64,000 nucleotides of DNA from Vigna angularis. Lineage: Eukaryota > Streptophyta > Magnoliopsida > Fabales > Fabaceae. How positions within the stretch are numbered: position 1 is the first letter of the stretch; each line of letters opens with the position of its first letter. Below the pieces are notes generated by a model. That model was not told where the DNA came from and did no database searches. It was given only the letters and a program-made list of their open reading frames with translations. This document shows, piece by piece, positions 47,028-59,255 of the stretch. The stretch lies in contig NC_068971.1 in NCBI RefSeq assembly GCF_016808095.1, forward strand, positions 8,134,501 through 8,198,500. The letters run 5' to 3'. Made by a program: the position numbers and the translations under genes.

Positions 47028-47276
47028 AGCGTAAACATGAGCTGACGTTTTTCTCTCTTATGTTTTCAAATTTTATTAAAATATTTAATAATTTTTTATA
47101 TTATTTTTTAACTTGTACTTAAAAGTTAAATTTATGTAAAACATTAATAATGTTGCTTGATTAAAGTTAATAGTATTAATTTAATAATTAAATTTTAATG
47201 TATATTATATAAAAAAATAAAATTATAAACAATAATAAATATATTAAAATGTAAAATAGGAGTAGAAAATAAACAT
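47028..47276. repeat. AT-rich segment related to 38640-38890
   Basis: Shared pieces include TTTCAAATTTTATTAAAATAT and TTTTAATGTATnTTAT. No gene is seen. Confidence 0.5.
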
Positions 47277-48840
47277 TGTAACATTCCATTTTAATAGCAC
47301 AAAACCACTAAAATAAGAGTTACAAAGATGATAACTACCAATAAAATCTACAGATTTCAAAAGAAGAAGATTTTACACTTAAAGAACAAAAAATCTATCT
47401 ATGTTGTTGGTTCACCCTCAACCTCAAACTAAAACAACTAGAAAAATATTTTCCCTAAGCTCTCACAATTTAAGGTGATCATAACAAAAAATAAAACACA
47501 CACAAACAGACAAAGATAAAAGAAATAGTAAGCTAATGATAAAAAGAATTATAAATCATAAAGCATGTAGTTCTAATATCAAGTCAATTAAACAACACAC
47601 ATTCCTAACACTAGACCTGACAATCCGGATATATATATTGGTGTCTAGCTATTAAGGGAACCTGCACATGTGTGATGAAACAACATACCTCCAAATTTCC
47701 AACATACCTCTAAATTTTCACACAAGGTTAGTCCGTCAAACACCTATGGTCAATCTAACCTGGGGCTAAGGACACTGTACTACTCCTCACCATATAACAA
47801 CCCCACTCTACTTGAGATCAAATAGTTATTGGAGTCAGAAAACATTCCCCCGTTTCTAAGCTCCTACACCTATATATTACACAACCAAAAACATAAGGTC
47901 TTCCCCATGGAACCCCTTTTTACATGATTAACAAATCGTATAAGAGAAAAGATCACAGAACTCATCATCATCATATATCATACATAATCATATGCATGAT
48001 CGTATACATGATCATATAAAAAATCTTGTTTCCAATTCATATTATAAACCAATTCATACTTCACAATAAGTATTGTAAATTAATCATTCAAACAATCACC
48101 TATATTGACACACCTTAAGAAGTATATAAAAACATAGTTGAAAATTCTGATATTTTCGCTCAGCTACCAGATCTGCTCGCTAACTAAAAGTGATAACCAA
48201 CCCACTCGCTTAGTCACCATGGCTCGCTCTACGAATACAAAAACAGTGAGTTATGCTTACTCTGTGACTACACTCGCTAAGTTAGATATAGTTTTACTCA
48301 CTCAACGACTACACTTGCTTAGTGGCTACACTCGCTCAGTGGCTACACTCGCTCAGCGACTACACTCGTCCAACGAGACTGTAGAATTCTACAGCATCCA
48401 TTATGCAGAATTTGCACCCCTCAACCCCTCATGACCTACCTTATTTACTTTCACCAACTTCTAACATTCCTAGATTGAATTCTAAACTAAAATTGACCTA
48501 ATCAAAAGTATATAAACCAACCTAAACTTATTTTGAATTATTTTACCACAAGATTTCAATCCAAAAATAACCAAAACCTCACTTTAGAGATCAAAATCTA
48601 ATTCTACAAGTTTTAGCTCATAACTAAACCACTTAAGGGTCTGAACAAGTCCAAAATGACTCAACCATAGACCCCAAACCCTTTAATATACTTTAGACCT
48701 ATTGTTTCTAAATTTCACTACTCTAAACCTCCCAAAACATACTTAAAACCATCAAAAAACATAACCAATTGTATACTACTTTGTTTTAGATCATAATTTT
48801 TCCAATTCTCAACTCAACAAGTTCAAAATAACCATACAAC

Positions 48841-49780
48841 CACTACAAGAAAAATCATTGTTACATACGGCCAAAATCTGTATGTAGGCTCAAAAATTCG
48901 TATGTAATGATGAGTTACATGCGAATTACATACAAATAAAAATCCGTATGTAATTTGGTCGTAGATAACATTACATACGGATAAAGTTTGTATGTAATTA
49001 CATACGGATATTACATACGAATAGTACATACAAATTTTACATACGAATATTACATCTAGATTTTACATACAGATATTACATACAGATGTTGCATACGAAT
49101 ATTACATATAGACACATCCGTATGTAAGTACATGCAGATATTACATACGGATTTGTCCGTATGTTTGTGTTGGCAGATTTAAATGTATAACCTGGTGCAA
49201 AGATCCCACATACCTGTAAAATCAGTTCAATCATACAAATGCAAACATTTTAAAGAAGCACAATACTCTCATACATTCATATATTGATGGAATAATAATA
49301 GTTCTCATATATAATAATTTGTTGGATCCATACATAATAGTCTTCATTCATATAAGATATCTAACAAGTTACTAAGAATATCAAATGTCTGAAATTCCTA
49401 ATACTAATAATCCTTATAAGGATTTTCTGGATCTTCTCGCTGGTCTTCTTTGTGCTAGGGCTGATTTTGTTGGTCTGTTGGGAGGATACTTTGTGCAGCC
49501 GTGGCTATCAACAGTGGAAGATACTGCATTATTGCACCAATAAAAGTTTGGAATTGTGAAGTGATATGTCTTATTTGTTCCTCACCACTAGTTAGTCGCG
49601 ACTCACTATTTGTTAGTCGCGACTCACTCTATGCTAGTCTGGTTTGTAACTCCTCCTCATTAACTTATTGACTAGAAGATGATTGTGTCTGCTGCAAGTA
49701 GTTATCGACACATTCATGCTGAGAATCCACATGTCCCAATAATCTGCATTTAGATCTTTACTTCTCAAACTCATATATTA
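48841..49780 (-). mobile_element. CACTA transposon end fragment
   Basis: CACTACAAGAAAAATCATTG at 48841 is a typical CACTA terminus, followed by a dense ACATACGGAT/ACATACAGAT subterminal array (48865-49165). On the minus strand, about 49400-49600 translates to QFQTFIGAIMQYLPLL and TAAQSILP, which resembles the C-terminal part of plant Ptta/En/Spm-type transposases. The partner terminus is not seen, so the element is truncated. Confidence 0.6.
48865..49165. repeat. ACATACGGAT subterminal repeat array
   Basis: More than ten copies of ACATACGGAT-like motifs occur in both orientations next to the CACTA terminus at 48841, as expected for transposase-binding subterminal repeats. Confidence 0.8.
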
Positions 49781-50336
49781 AAACCTCCCATTTTAGACCA
49801 AAATAACATAAAACTCAGCCTAACTTTTCCTTCCCAGTAATTCCAATTCAATTAACATCATTAACTTCACAAACACAAAAATTCAACATCAAGAACACAT
49901 CCAAACATATTCATCACATTCTAAAACATCCATCACAACACCAAACATCAATTAACTATTTTAATACATTCAAATCACAATTCATACAAAGAGAGATAAA
50001 CTTCTAGTTTTAACCAAATTCAACACGATCGACCTAATTAAATCATCAACTAAAATAACATCAAGAAAGGTCACTAACTTCCCTTACCTTAGACCAAAAT
50101 CCTTTGCTTCAAGCTCAAGGAACCCTAAGAACACCTACAAACCGCATAATTGAGATCAGAATAGGTCACTAGGCCGTTGATTGACAAAGAACGAAGAATA
50201 GATAAGGGTGGACACATGCATCAACCTTCAAATTTAGGGATTTTAGAACATAATAGCGAGAAAAAGAGAGCAAAAACTTACTTGCTCTATAGAAGAAATT
50301 GATTGAATAAAAATGTAGACTTAACTGCTGTGATCG

Positions 50337-50424
50337 TTTGACACCTCTTGATCAAAGATATGACTCAAGAGTCAAATACCTTTGACACCTCTTGATCAAA
50401 GATATGACTCAAGAGTCAAATACC
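50337..50424 (+). repeat. 44-bp tandem duplication
   Basis: Two adjacent copies of a 44-bp unit containing GACTCAAGAGTCAAATACC lie at 50337-50380 and 50381-50424. The other two copies of repeat X have a single version. Confidence 0.85.
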
Positions 50425-50821
50425 TTAGAGAGAAGGTAGAGAAACGCAAGGATCAAATTTTTAGAGAGATAATTTGTATTTTAGATAATGAGACGCGATA
50501 TAAACTTTTGTTTATATTATAACATATTTATTATTAAAATAAGTCGTCTCATTAAAATAAAACACCCATCTACTTTAAATACTCAAATTTTTAGGTTATC
50601 ACAAACATAATATAATATTTTTTTAAATATAAAATAGTAATAATTATTGGAATTAAATTTTTGTAAAGTTAAATATAATCCAATAATAAAATTACAAACA
50701 ATACATCATATATTAAAATATTAAAAGAATAAAAAAAGTTCAACATAACCTAATAATAATAACATATTTGAAATATAATATATTTGTATAAATGGGTTTA
50801 GTATATATAAATTTAAATTTT
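50385..50821 (+). repeat. Repeat X, third copy at the right-arm junction
   Basis: About 94% like 52757-53195 by eye and in the same orientation. It stops at AAATTTAAATTTT, and within five bases the truncated solo LTR of the right arm begins. It lies outside the mirrored arms. Confidence 0.8.
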
Positions 50822-50825
50822 AATT

Positions 50826-51530
50826 TGAATTATATGGTGAGAGGGACAGGAGGTCCTGGTCTATGTGTCGGTTTTAGACATAGTGTTGAGGACTAACCTT
50901 GTGGATGGTATGAAGTATTTTAGAAGTGTATTTGTAAGAGGAAGTAGAAGGCATCACAAGTGCATAACCTCCCGTGACCGCTCATCAACATATCATCGGA
51001 ATGAGTGTCCATTGGGTATTGTGGAACGAATGTCTATTGAGTATTGTGAAACGAGTGTCTATTAAGTATTGTGGAACGAGTGTCTATTAGTAATTGTGGT
51101 ATTGTGGGATGAGTATCTATGATGCGATTGTTGTATGATGGTATGAGGGTGTCTGACATAATTATATTATATGATGTTTGTTGGAGTGTATCAAAGTAAT
51201 TATGCATGTTTTATAAATGATTGGTTGCATGTTAGCTTACCCTAATTGTTTGTGTTTGTGTATGTGCGATGATCGTATAATTCGTTATACGAGAGCAGAA
51301 GGAGGAATGTCGTCTGATCCAGTGCCAATGAAGAAAGAGATAGAAGAATAAATTAGAAGAATTCGAGTTATATTTATGAGTTTGTAGTTGAAATCTGAGT
51401 TTAAAACATATATAGATATATATATGTCAACTATGAATTTTCAAGTGTGAGATTAAGGGATGTTACCTTAAATGTAATGCTACAATATATAAATTATGAA
51501 TTATCAAGTGTGAGATTACGGGATGTTACA
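50826..51530 (+). mobile_element. Truncated solo LTR at the inner edge of the right arm
   Basis: This 3' third of the LTR ends GGGATGTTACA at 51530, followed by ATGAG (reverse complement CTCAT), the same target site as in the left arm. Its 5' two thirds are missing and replaced by repeat X. It keeps the doubled GTGTGAGATTA...GGGATGTTAC terminus that the left copy has partly lost. Confidence 0.85.
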
Positions 51531-51563
51531 ATGAGAGTCTTCAGAGCTTCTTGCCAGTGATCC

Positions 51564-52094
51564 TTAACTGCGCTTGCGCCTTTGACATGGGTTCACCCGT
51601 CTACGCCGAACAGGATTGAGATGTTGTGGTTTTTGCAAAAAAGGGTGGACCTTCATGATGTTGTTTTTGCTACCATGGAACACCGCAGAGGATTGCACAC
51701 CAAGATTTATACCGTGATGATAAAGAAGACGATCTGAGACACCTTTTGTAATATCACGATGTTTGTATCCTTTTTCCTTCTTTCCCTTTCTTTTTTGGAC
51801 AAAAACACTGAAAACCATAACCCCAATTTTAAATTGTGTCAAGACAATTAGGTTTAGGTTTTGGTGGGATTTGGAAAAGTAGACACTAGAATGCATTGAG
51901 AGATAAATGAGAAGACTAATGGACACTTGATTGATGCACATTAACACGATTTCAGACGAAATTAAACGGGGACACATCATTGCTGGATAATTAACAAAAT
52001 ATACTTGATGCATATTAAGAAGATTGTAAACGAGGTTTGGCACTTTTTCAAAAGGGTATACCAAACAGATACAATTATCTTGAGAACCACCCAA
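51564..52094 (-). CDS. Unknown ORF U, intact right-arm copy (176 codons)
   Basis: One uninterrupted frame with a hydrophobic middle (about residues 45-70) and a basic C-terminus (RRRRVNPCQRRKRS). No domain or homolog is recognised. The left-arm copy is frameshifted, so there is no evidence of constraint. It may be a chance frame in repeat DNA. Confidence 0.25.
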   Translation of the reverse strand: MGGSQDNCICLVYPFEKVPNLVYNLLNMHQVYFVNYPAMMCPRLISSEIVLMCINQVSISLLIYLSMHSSVYFSKSHQNLNLIVLTQFKIGVMVFSVFVQKRKGKKEKGYKHRDITKGVSDRLLYHHGINLGVQSSAVFHGSKNNIMKVHPFLQKPQHLNPVRRRRVNPCQRRKRS

Positions 52095-52134
52095 ACAATT
52101 AAACTTTATTTTAAATTATCAAATTAAAATATTA

Positions 52135-52182
52135 ATTAATCAATTAAAAGCATAAAAATATTTATATGATGTTTTCTTTTTC

Positions 52183-52224
<42 letters not shown>

Positions 52225-52756
52225 GCAAAACTAGTTAAAATGGTTTAATACTAATATTACAACATTGAAGTAACGCTGGTTATGTAATGGTTTAACATTA
52301 ATATTAATATATTTATTAAAGTGTCAAATAAAAATTAATATATATATATATATATATATAGTTAAAATGGTTTAAAATTAATATTATTAAATTTATTAAA
52401 GTACATTTATCAAGTATATTTATTAAAGATTTAAATAAATATTAATATTAATATTAATATATGTAAGCGTTTGAGCTGGTTATGTAAAGAACTGATGCAA
52501 AACTAGTTAAAAAGGTTCAAAATTAATATTAATATATTTATTAAAGTATTAAATAAAAAATTAATATTAATATGTAAACGTTTGAGCTGGTTAGGATATT
52601 AATATATTTATTAAAGTATATTTATCAAGTATAATTAATGTATTAAATAAAAAGTTAATATTAATACATTGTAAATATTGAAGTAAAACTAAAAAGAAAG
52701 AAGTGAACCTTAACCTTAATTGAATAATAATATTAATTTTTCGTTAACTCACACTT
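52135..52756. repeat. Degenerate TTAATATTAAT repeats and (ATT)n tract, right arm
   Basis: Mirror of 29919-30589; the (ATT)n tract at about 52186-52224 is about six units shorter. Confidence 0.7.
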
Positions 52757-53195
52757 CTTGATCGTCAAAGATGACTCAAGAATCAAATACCTTAGAGAGA
52801 AGATAGAGAAATGCAAGGATCGAATTTTTAGAGACAATTTGTGTTTTAGATAATGAGACGCGATATAAACCTTTGTTTATATAATAACATATTTATTATT
52901 AAAATAAGTCGTTTCATTAAAATAAAACACCCATCTACTTTAGATACTCAAATTTCTAGGTTATCTATCACCAACATAATATAATATATTTTTAAATATA
53001 AAATAGTAATAATTATTGGAATTAAATTTTTGTAAAGTTAAATATAATCCAATAATAAAATTACAAACAATACATCATATATTAAAATATTAAAAGAATA
53101 AAAAATGTTCAACAAAACTTAATATTAAAATAATAACATATTTGAAATATAATATATTTGTATAAATGGGTTTAGTATATATAAATTTAAATTTT
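52757..53195 (+). repeat. Repeat X, right-arm copy
   Basis: Mirror of 29480-29918 and direct relative of 50385-50821. Confidence 0.75.
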
Positions 53196-54043
53196 ATAAT
53201 TGTATATATTATAAAGGTATGTTATTAAAATGGATTTTTAATTTTGTAAAGAAATAATTAAATAATTAAATAATTGCCTTATAACATTTAATGAAAACAT
53301 ATGGTAATTTTTAATAGCAAATAATGAAAGAATTGAATATTGTTTGATATTTCATTTTATCTATAAGGCATTTGAATTAGATTATATTTTTAAAAATTGG
53401 AAGTAATAATTGTTTTTAACAAAGAAAGGAAACATTCAATGTAATTCATATTCAGGAAATTAATATGATGATACAAATTAATTATTGAAATTTGAATTGA
53501 CCTATGTACTTTTAGCTTCAAATATAATAAAAGCTCGGAATCATATGATAAATGTATTATATGTAATTTCTTATATCTTCAGAATGAAAAGTTGTCAAAT
53601 AATAAATCCAACACGTTTGGCAATTACTAAATAACGTATGTGTTCAATTCTCTTAATTATTAGAAGAAATTCTAACGAAGTTAACAGAATTAAAAATTTT
53701 GTATTAAGACTATATTTGTTTTTATACGAAAGATAAAATATATCAATGCTTGTTATATTAAACTAAGTATTTACTCATGATATTTAATTCTTAATATTAA
53801 ACAAAGTTAAAAATATTCTCTAATTTATTAAAAATAAAAAAATTGTTTATTCACTTAGACACTGTTCCTGACGTGGTCAATCGTTAATCTAGACTTTTAC
53901 GGAACTCATTAGAAAAATAAACAATCTTATCTTCATGATGGTATAAAAGTATAATTAATAATAACGTAAGAAGTCATTATTAATAAATAAATGTATAATA
54001 ATTACATTATTTGAAAGTTAATTAACTACACACTGATATATGT
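53196..54043. other. Gene B upstream flank, right arm
   Basis: No gene is seen. Mirror of 28631-29479, with diverged relatives at 36838-37012 and 38897-39120. Confidence 0.45.
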
Positions 54044-54053
54044 TTATATATAG
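54044..54053 (+). promoter_or_regulatory. TATA box of gene B, right arm
   Basis: TTATATATAG lies 77-86 bp before the gene B start codon and is identical to the left-arm site. Confidence 0.5.
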
Positions 54054-54129
54054 ATGTTATTGTTGACCCAAAAAGAAAAAACTGATATTGATAGAACTGT
54101 GAGAGGAAAAATAAGAAAAGGGTGGAAGA

Positions 54130-54579
54130 ATGTGTTCATTTGGCAGAAGAGTTTGGATAGAATGGGTGTTAATTATGGTTGTTTTATTGTGGAATGGAAA
54201 AAATGGAATGTGTGTGGAAGTTCATGTGGAGGTGACAAATGCTTTGGATGAAAATGTTGACCTACATGTGTATTGCAACCATGTTGATTCTAACGAGCGA
54301 CTTATTCATCACAACACTTCATATCAATGGGATTATTCTGGCGATGCTCCAATTTCGAAACCACCATTCCTATGTTTATTTCGATGGGGTGAAAACTTTC
54401 AAGTTTATATGTATAATATGTTTACATTATTTGATTTTCAATGTAAACAACACTGCCAATGGTTTATAAGAGAATCTGGACCATGTAATTACTTTTACTC
54501 CAACAAACTCGTTTGCTTGAAATGGCTCCCAACCACTCTTCCAACAACACTTCACTCCTCTACTCAACCAAAATACTAA
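54130..54579 (+). CDS. S1-type self-incompatibility protein homolog B (right copy)
   Basis: It encodes the same 149-residue secreted S1-family protein as the left-arm gene at 28095-28544, with no residue differences: signal peptide at 12-21, cysteines at 49, 82, 105, 109, 119 and 129, sequon at N62, and a Thr/Pro-rich tail. Promoter and flanks are also mirrored, so both copies may be expressed alike. The two B genes point toward the two arms' outer ends, in opposite directions. Confidence 0.88.
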   Translation: MCSFGRRVWIEWVLIMVVLLWNGKNGMCVEVHVEVTNALDENVDLHVYCNHVDSNERLIHHNTSYQWDYSGDAPISKPPFLCLFRWGENFQVYMYNMFTLFDFQCKQHCQWFIRESGPCNYFYSNKLVCLKWLPTTLPTTLHSSTQPKY

Positions 54580-55269
54580 CACCCTCATTCCATCAGTTTT
54601 ACCTACCCATCTTCTCTGGAATATTTTAAATAAACAAATTCCTCTACATGTAACATTGCTTCTCTCAAATATATCATCATTTCTTTTCTTTTTTTTTTCA
54701 TTTAAGTCATTATTATATTATATTTTTAATTTCATAAAAATATAATACATTTGATATAATTAACAATTCTCATAAAATTATCGATCACCAAAAATTTGCA
54801 TCTTTTAATTGTTACAAAATTATCAACGGACCAATTCAAAGGTCTAATTTTTCATCCGTTCTTCACGTAACCAGCTCAAGGTTGATTTTTTTTTTGTTTA
54901 TTTAAGTAGATCTACCTAGTTCATGTCAACTTTATATAAGAATTAATTATGTTTTTATCCCTAAATTATTATGTATTTTTTGTTTTTGTCTTTTTTCTTC
55001 TAAACTTTGTTCTATTTAGGTCTCTCACCTTTTAAAAAGTTAATGTCATGAATTTAGTCTTTCATGATTAATATCATTAGTTTTTTTCTTTTATATGATT
55101 AATGGTGTGTCACGCCGGTAAAGTTACTAGATACCTGTATTGTTTTTCCAAGTCAACAAAATATTCAAATAGTATGATAAGACATTTAAATGATCTGGTA
55201 GAGTGCATGGAGAACTCAAATAGTTCGGTGAGAAGTCTAGATAGGTCGGTAAGGATCCGAGCTATCTAA
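54580..55269. other. 3' flank of gene B, right arm
   Basis: Mirror of 27408-28094; nothing gene-like is seen. Confidence 0.4.
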
Positions 55270-55928
55270 GTTACTGATGCATGAATGTATCATATTTGGG
55301 TAATGGGGTTAAAGCTATTTGTTAATTTGTTTGGACTATTTAATAAGAGAATGAAAGTTTATTTTGAGATACTTAACTGCTATTAAGATCAATTCAAAAA
55401 CAAATCTATAAAAATCATTCAAAAACAGAGGTAAAATCCATTTAAACAAATTTTGAATGACTAAAGAAAGCTATAAATCAACTTAAAAATTAAAATCTTC
55501 AAGAAACTCAAAATTTCAATACTCAAAACCTACCAAAGCACTCTAAAACTAGGCTAAACAAGGTAAAAGTAAGAACTAAACTAAAACAGAAAGAAACTTC
55601 CTAATAAAGTCTTAAATGTCTAAAGAAAACTAAGAACACTTCAAAAGTCACTAATTCTAAGAGATTCTAAAACTCACTAATGAAAGCCTAAAAGTACACT
55701 CAAACTAGTATAGAAATGAGGACTACACTAATTGCAGTGCAGTAAAATGCACTGTAGCTTTGTAAACAAGTTTTAAATGTTAAAAGCAAGTTAAGAAACA
55801 ACCTAAAACCTACCTCTTTACAAAAACTCAAAAATTGACTATTGAGAACCTAAAATTATGCTAGAACTCTCAAATCATGAAAAATTCTCTAAACTAACGG
55901 ATGAAACTGTAATGTAACTATCTAAGCA

Positions 55929-57119
55929 TGTTTTAAATGGTACAAGACTATTGAAAACTATGGTAACTAATGAAAATAGGAAAGAAATCAAAATCTGCTT
56001 ATGAAAACCGGAAAGATGCACTAGAAAGGTCAAAAGTTGCAAATTGCACTAAAGTAACCTAAGAATGTGCAATGTTCTTATCCTAACAAGAGTAAAAAGT
56101 AGTTAAATGAAGCTAAGAAAGATGTCAAATTGTATCAAGTAGCTAAATATCAAAATTTGGCTACTTAAAACCTAAAAAGTGTACTAAATAGGTGAGAAAA
56201 TGGGAATTCACCTAAAGTAACCTAAGAATGTACAATCTTCATATCCTAACAACTTTAAAGTACTTAAATGAAACTAAGAAACATGTCAATTTCAAAGTAG
56301 TACACAAATCTCAAAATTAAAGTACTTAAAACCTAAAAAGTGTTGTAAATAGGTGACAATTTCGAAATTGACCTAAACTAACCTAACAATGTGTAATGTT
56401 CTTAGCCTAACAAGTTTAAAGAACTTAAATGAAGCTAAGAAAGATGTCAAATTGTATGAAGTAGCTAAATATCAAAATTTGGGTACTTAAAACCTAAAAA
56501 AGTGTCTTAAATAGGTGAGAAATTAGGAATTCCCCTATAGTAACCTAAGAATGTGTATTCTACACATCCTAACAAGTCTAAAGTTGTGAAATGAAGCTAG
56601 GAAACTTCTCAAAAGCAATAAACTACCTAAAACTCAAAGTTTGAGTAGTTAGAACCCAAAAAAGTGTACTAAAAGGGTGAGAAAGTGGCAATTCACCTAA
56701 AGTAGACTAAGAATAACTAATGTTAATATTCTAACAAGTCTAAAGTAATGAAATGACACTAGGAAACTACTCAAAAGCAAACAAGTACCTAAAACTGAAA
56801 TTTTGAGTAGTTAGAACCTAAAAAAGTCTACTAAAAAGGTGAGAAATTTGCAATTCACCTAAAGTAGACTAATTTTAACTAATGTTAATATCCTAATAAG
56901 TCTAAATTAGTCAAGTGAAGGTAGGAAACTACTCAAAAGCAAACAAGTACCTAAAACTCAAAGTTTGAGTAGTTTCAACCTAAAAAGTTCACTTAAAAGG
57001 TGACAAATTGCCAATTAACCTAAAGTAGAGTAATTTTAAGTAATGTTAACATCCTAACAAGTCTAAAGTAGTGAAATGATGGTAGGAAAGTGGTCATAAG
57101 CAAAAAATTCCCTAAAACT
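55929..57119 (-). repeat. ~161-bp tandem array, right arm
   Basis: Mirror of the array at 25555-26745, with the same unit number and order. An isolated unit lies at about 57585-57805. Confidence 0.85.
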
Positions 57120-57911
57120 CAAAATGACACTACTTAAAACCTCAAAAAATGTAGTAAAAAGTACCTAATTGAGTCATTACAGGTCAAATTTCGTTCTGCT
57201 GTGATTCTGTGATATTTGGAAGTTTAAACAAGTCCAAATTGATCAATTAAAGCTATTAGAACCATTGATATGAAGTTAGAATGACCTGTATGCAATTTAG
57301 TATGTCAACCCATCATATTTGAGCCATTTTTGGAACTTGCAAAGTGAATCTAAGTTGCAGTTCTGTTTTATGCCTAATTAGAGTTCAAATAAGTGTATTT
57401 TGATGATTTAAAACTGTTAAAATGATTAGCAAAGTGTCAGAATGGCTTAGGCACAAAATCACTTCCAAAACCACCAATTTTGAGTCAATTTTGGGAAGTA
57501 GAAAGGTGATTTTGAGTAGCAGTTTGGTTTTGAGTTAAATTTCAGTTTTAACAAGTTTCAATTCACCAAACAAAGTTGTTGAAGTGGTGAAAAGCAAAGA
57601 ATAACCTAAAACTCAAAGTTTGAGTATTTAGATTATAAAAAGTGTACTTATAAGGTGAGAAATTGTTAATTCCCCTAATATAGACTCATTTTAAGTAATG
57701 TCAACATCCTAACAAGTCTAAAGTAGTGAAATGAACCTAGGATTCTAGTCAAAAGCAAAAAATTAGGTAAAACTCAAAGTTTGAGTTGTTAGAACCTAAA
57801 AAAGTGGTTCCAAGTTGGTGAAATGCTGCTGAAAATCAAGCCAAATTGCTACTTTAGAGCTGCTTCTTTGTCCAATTCAGCAACCCTTCCATTACCTAGT
57901 ATGCTACCCCC

Positions 57912-58163
57912 TTGGAGCAAGAATTCTGGACCTTGGAAGCCTCACCAAAACGTCACAACACTCTACCACACACTAAACCAGTCACAGCAAAAATCTGCAC
58001 TGCACCAGACTTTGTGGCACAATTTGGAGGCCAAACAAGTGGATTTCAAATGATTTTAAGCCTTGAATCAATAGAGGGACACAAAATTAACCTAGGAGAG
58101 GCACTAGATCAGATTAAGCACGCAAGAAAAATAAAAAATGAAGAGCCAAAAGTAGTGGAGTAA
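57912..58163 (+). CDS. Hypothetical 83-codon ORF, right arm
   Basis: Mirror of 24511-24762 with two conservative-to-moderate residue changes. No domain recognised; it lies inside the CACTA-like insertion. Confidence 0.25.
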   Translation: MEQEFWTLEASPKRHNTLPHTKPVTAKICTAPDFVAQFGGQTSGFQMILSLESIEGHKINLGEALDQIKHARKIKNEEPKVVE

Positions 58164-58388
58164 GGTGTTTGATAAAAAAGCAACTCTTTGATGAAAGTCT
58201 CCAAAGAAGTGCAGATTTTGTGATTTTCGGTTTTTGGGGTTCAAAACTGGATTGCTTGGTTTTCAAATGATTTTTATGATTGGATTATACTTTTTTGATC
58301 ATATAATTCCATTTTCAAACATGTAACCAGCTCTTGCCAACCCAGAATTGAAATTTAAAGAATGTACAAAATCAAACAACACTAAAAA

Positions 58389-59255
58389 TGAAAACTGCAC
58401 CAGAAAAATGGCTTTAAAAGTGTGCTTTCAAACCCAAAAATGAGTGGTAGTGTTTCTAAACTCAAGTGATGATTCAAGCAACTTTATATCATCAATTTAA
58501 AGGTGTTTAAACATTGAAACAACAAGGAATCACACTACACTCAAAAATCACTAATTCACTTCCAAATTTAAGCAAAATTGATGGTTTAGGAAGTGATTTT
58601 GCATGTAGGCTCAAATTTGACGAAATGATCAGTGCACACAGGTTTGAAATGGTAAAATAAACTTGTTAAAACATTCACAATGGACAGAAACAACCAGATG
58701 CTTCAAATCACACCTGCTATAGCCAATTATGCAGCATTTTTAAACCAAAATTAGCACTAGAATTGAAAACACACACTGGAATCAAACTGTACAGCATAAA
58801 CAAAGCTAAAGAAAGTCCTAATTCACCAAATCTATGTACAAAATCTTAGCTAGGAGATGTTAAATGGCCTAAGACACAACAAAATTCTGATGCAGTTTTG
58901 GTGACATTTTCATACATATTTGGCTATAGTAAGTATGATTTGTTGAATCTTGTTGTGTTTGTGCATATACAACGTTTGAGCAAGTTTATTTTGCCATTTT
59001 AAAGTTGTGTGCACTGTTGAAATGATCATTTTTATGCCTATATGTAGAATCATGTCTTAAACCATCAAAATTGGCTTTAAAATGGAAGTGAACCAGTGAA
59101 TTCACATTGCAATCTGTTTTCAAACTGTTTCAGTGTTTAAATATCTTTAAAATGATGATAAAAATATGTTTGATGCATCAATTGAGATGTTGAATCACTT
59201 CCAATCAATATTGGGTTTAAAACCACCAAATTAGAAGCATTTTCCTGGTGTAGTG
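58389..59255. repeat. Fold-back (diverged inverted repeat), right arm
   Basis: Mirror of 23419-24285; it ends CATTTTCCTGGTGTAGTG at 59255. Confidence 0.6.

Larger units (their letters stand above)
47277..50336 (-). mobile_element. LTR-like sequence, minus strand, interrupted by a CACTA piece
   Basis: On the minus strand it ends GGAATGTTACA at 47277, the terminus style of the other long LTRs here. Around 47700-47870 it shares the GGTTAGTCC...CTCACCATATAA arrangement with those LTRs. A minisatellite of CTACACTCGCTCAGTGG units lies at about 48160-48375. The other end and a site duplication were not found. Confidence 0.4.

Noticed and set aside
48138..48434. 98-codon frame with repeated YTRSVATLAQ-type peptides
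   Set aside because: Translation of a CTACACTCGCTCAG minisatellite in LTR-like DNA.
36838..50821. Repeat X at 50385-50821 and the flank copy at 36838 read as one split copy, perhaps a circular intermediate
   Set aside because: Their homologies abut at 53195/53196, but X is about 94% and the flank about 75% similar to the arm, so they are of different ages. An element boundary at that point explains it better.
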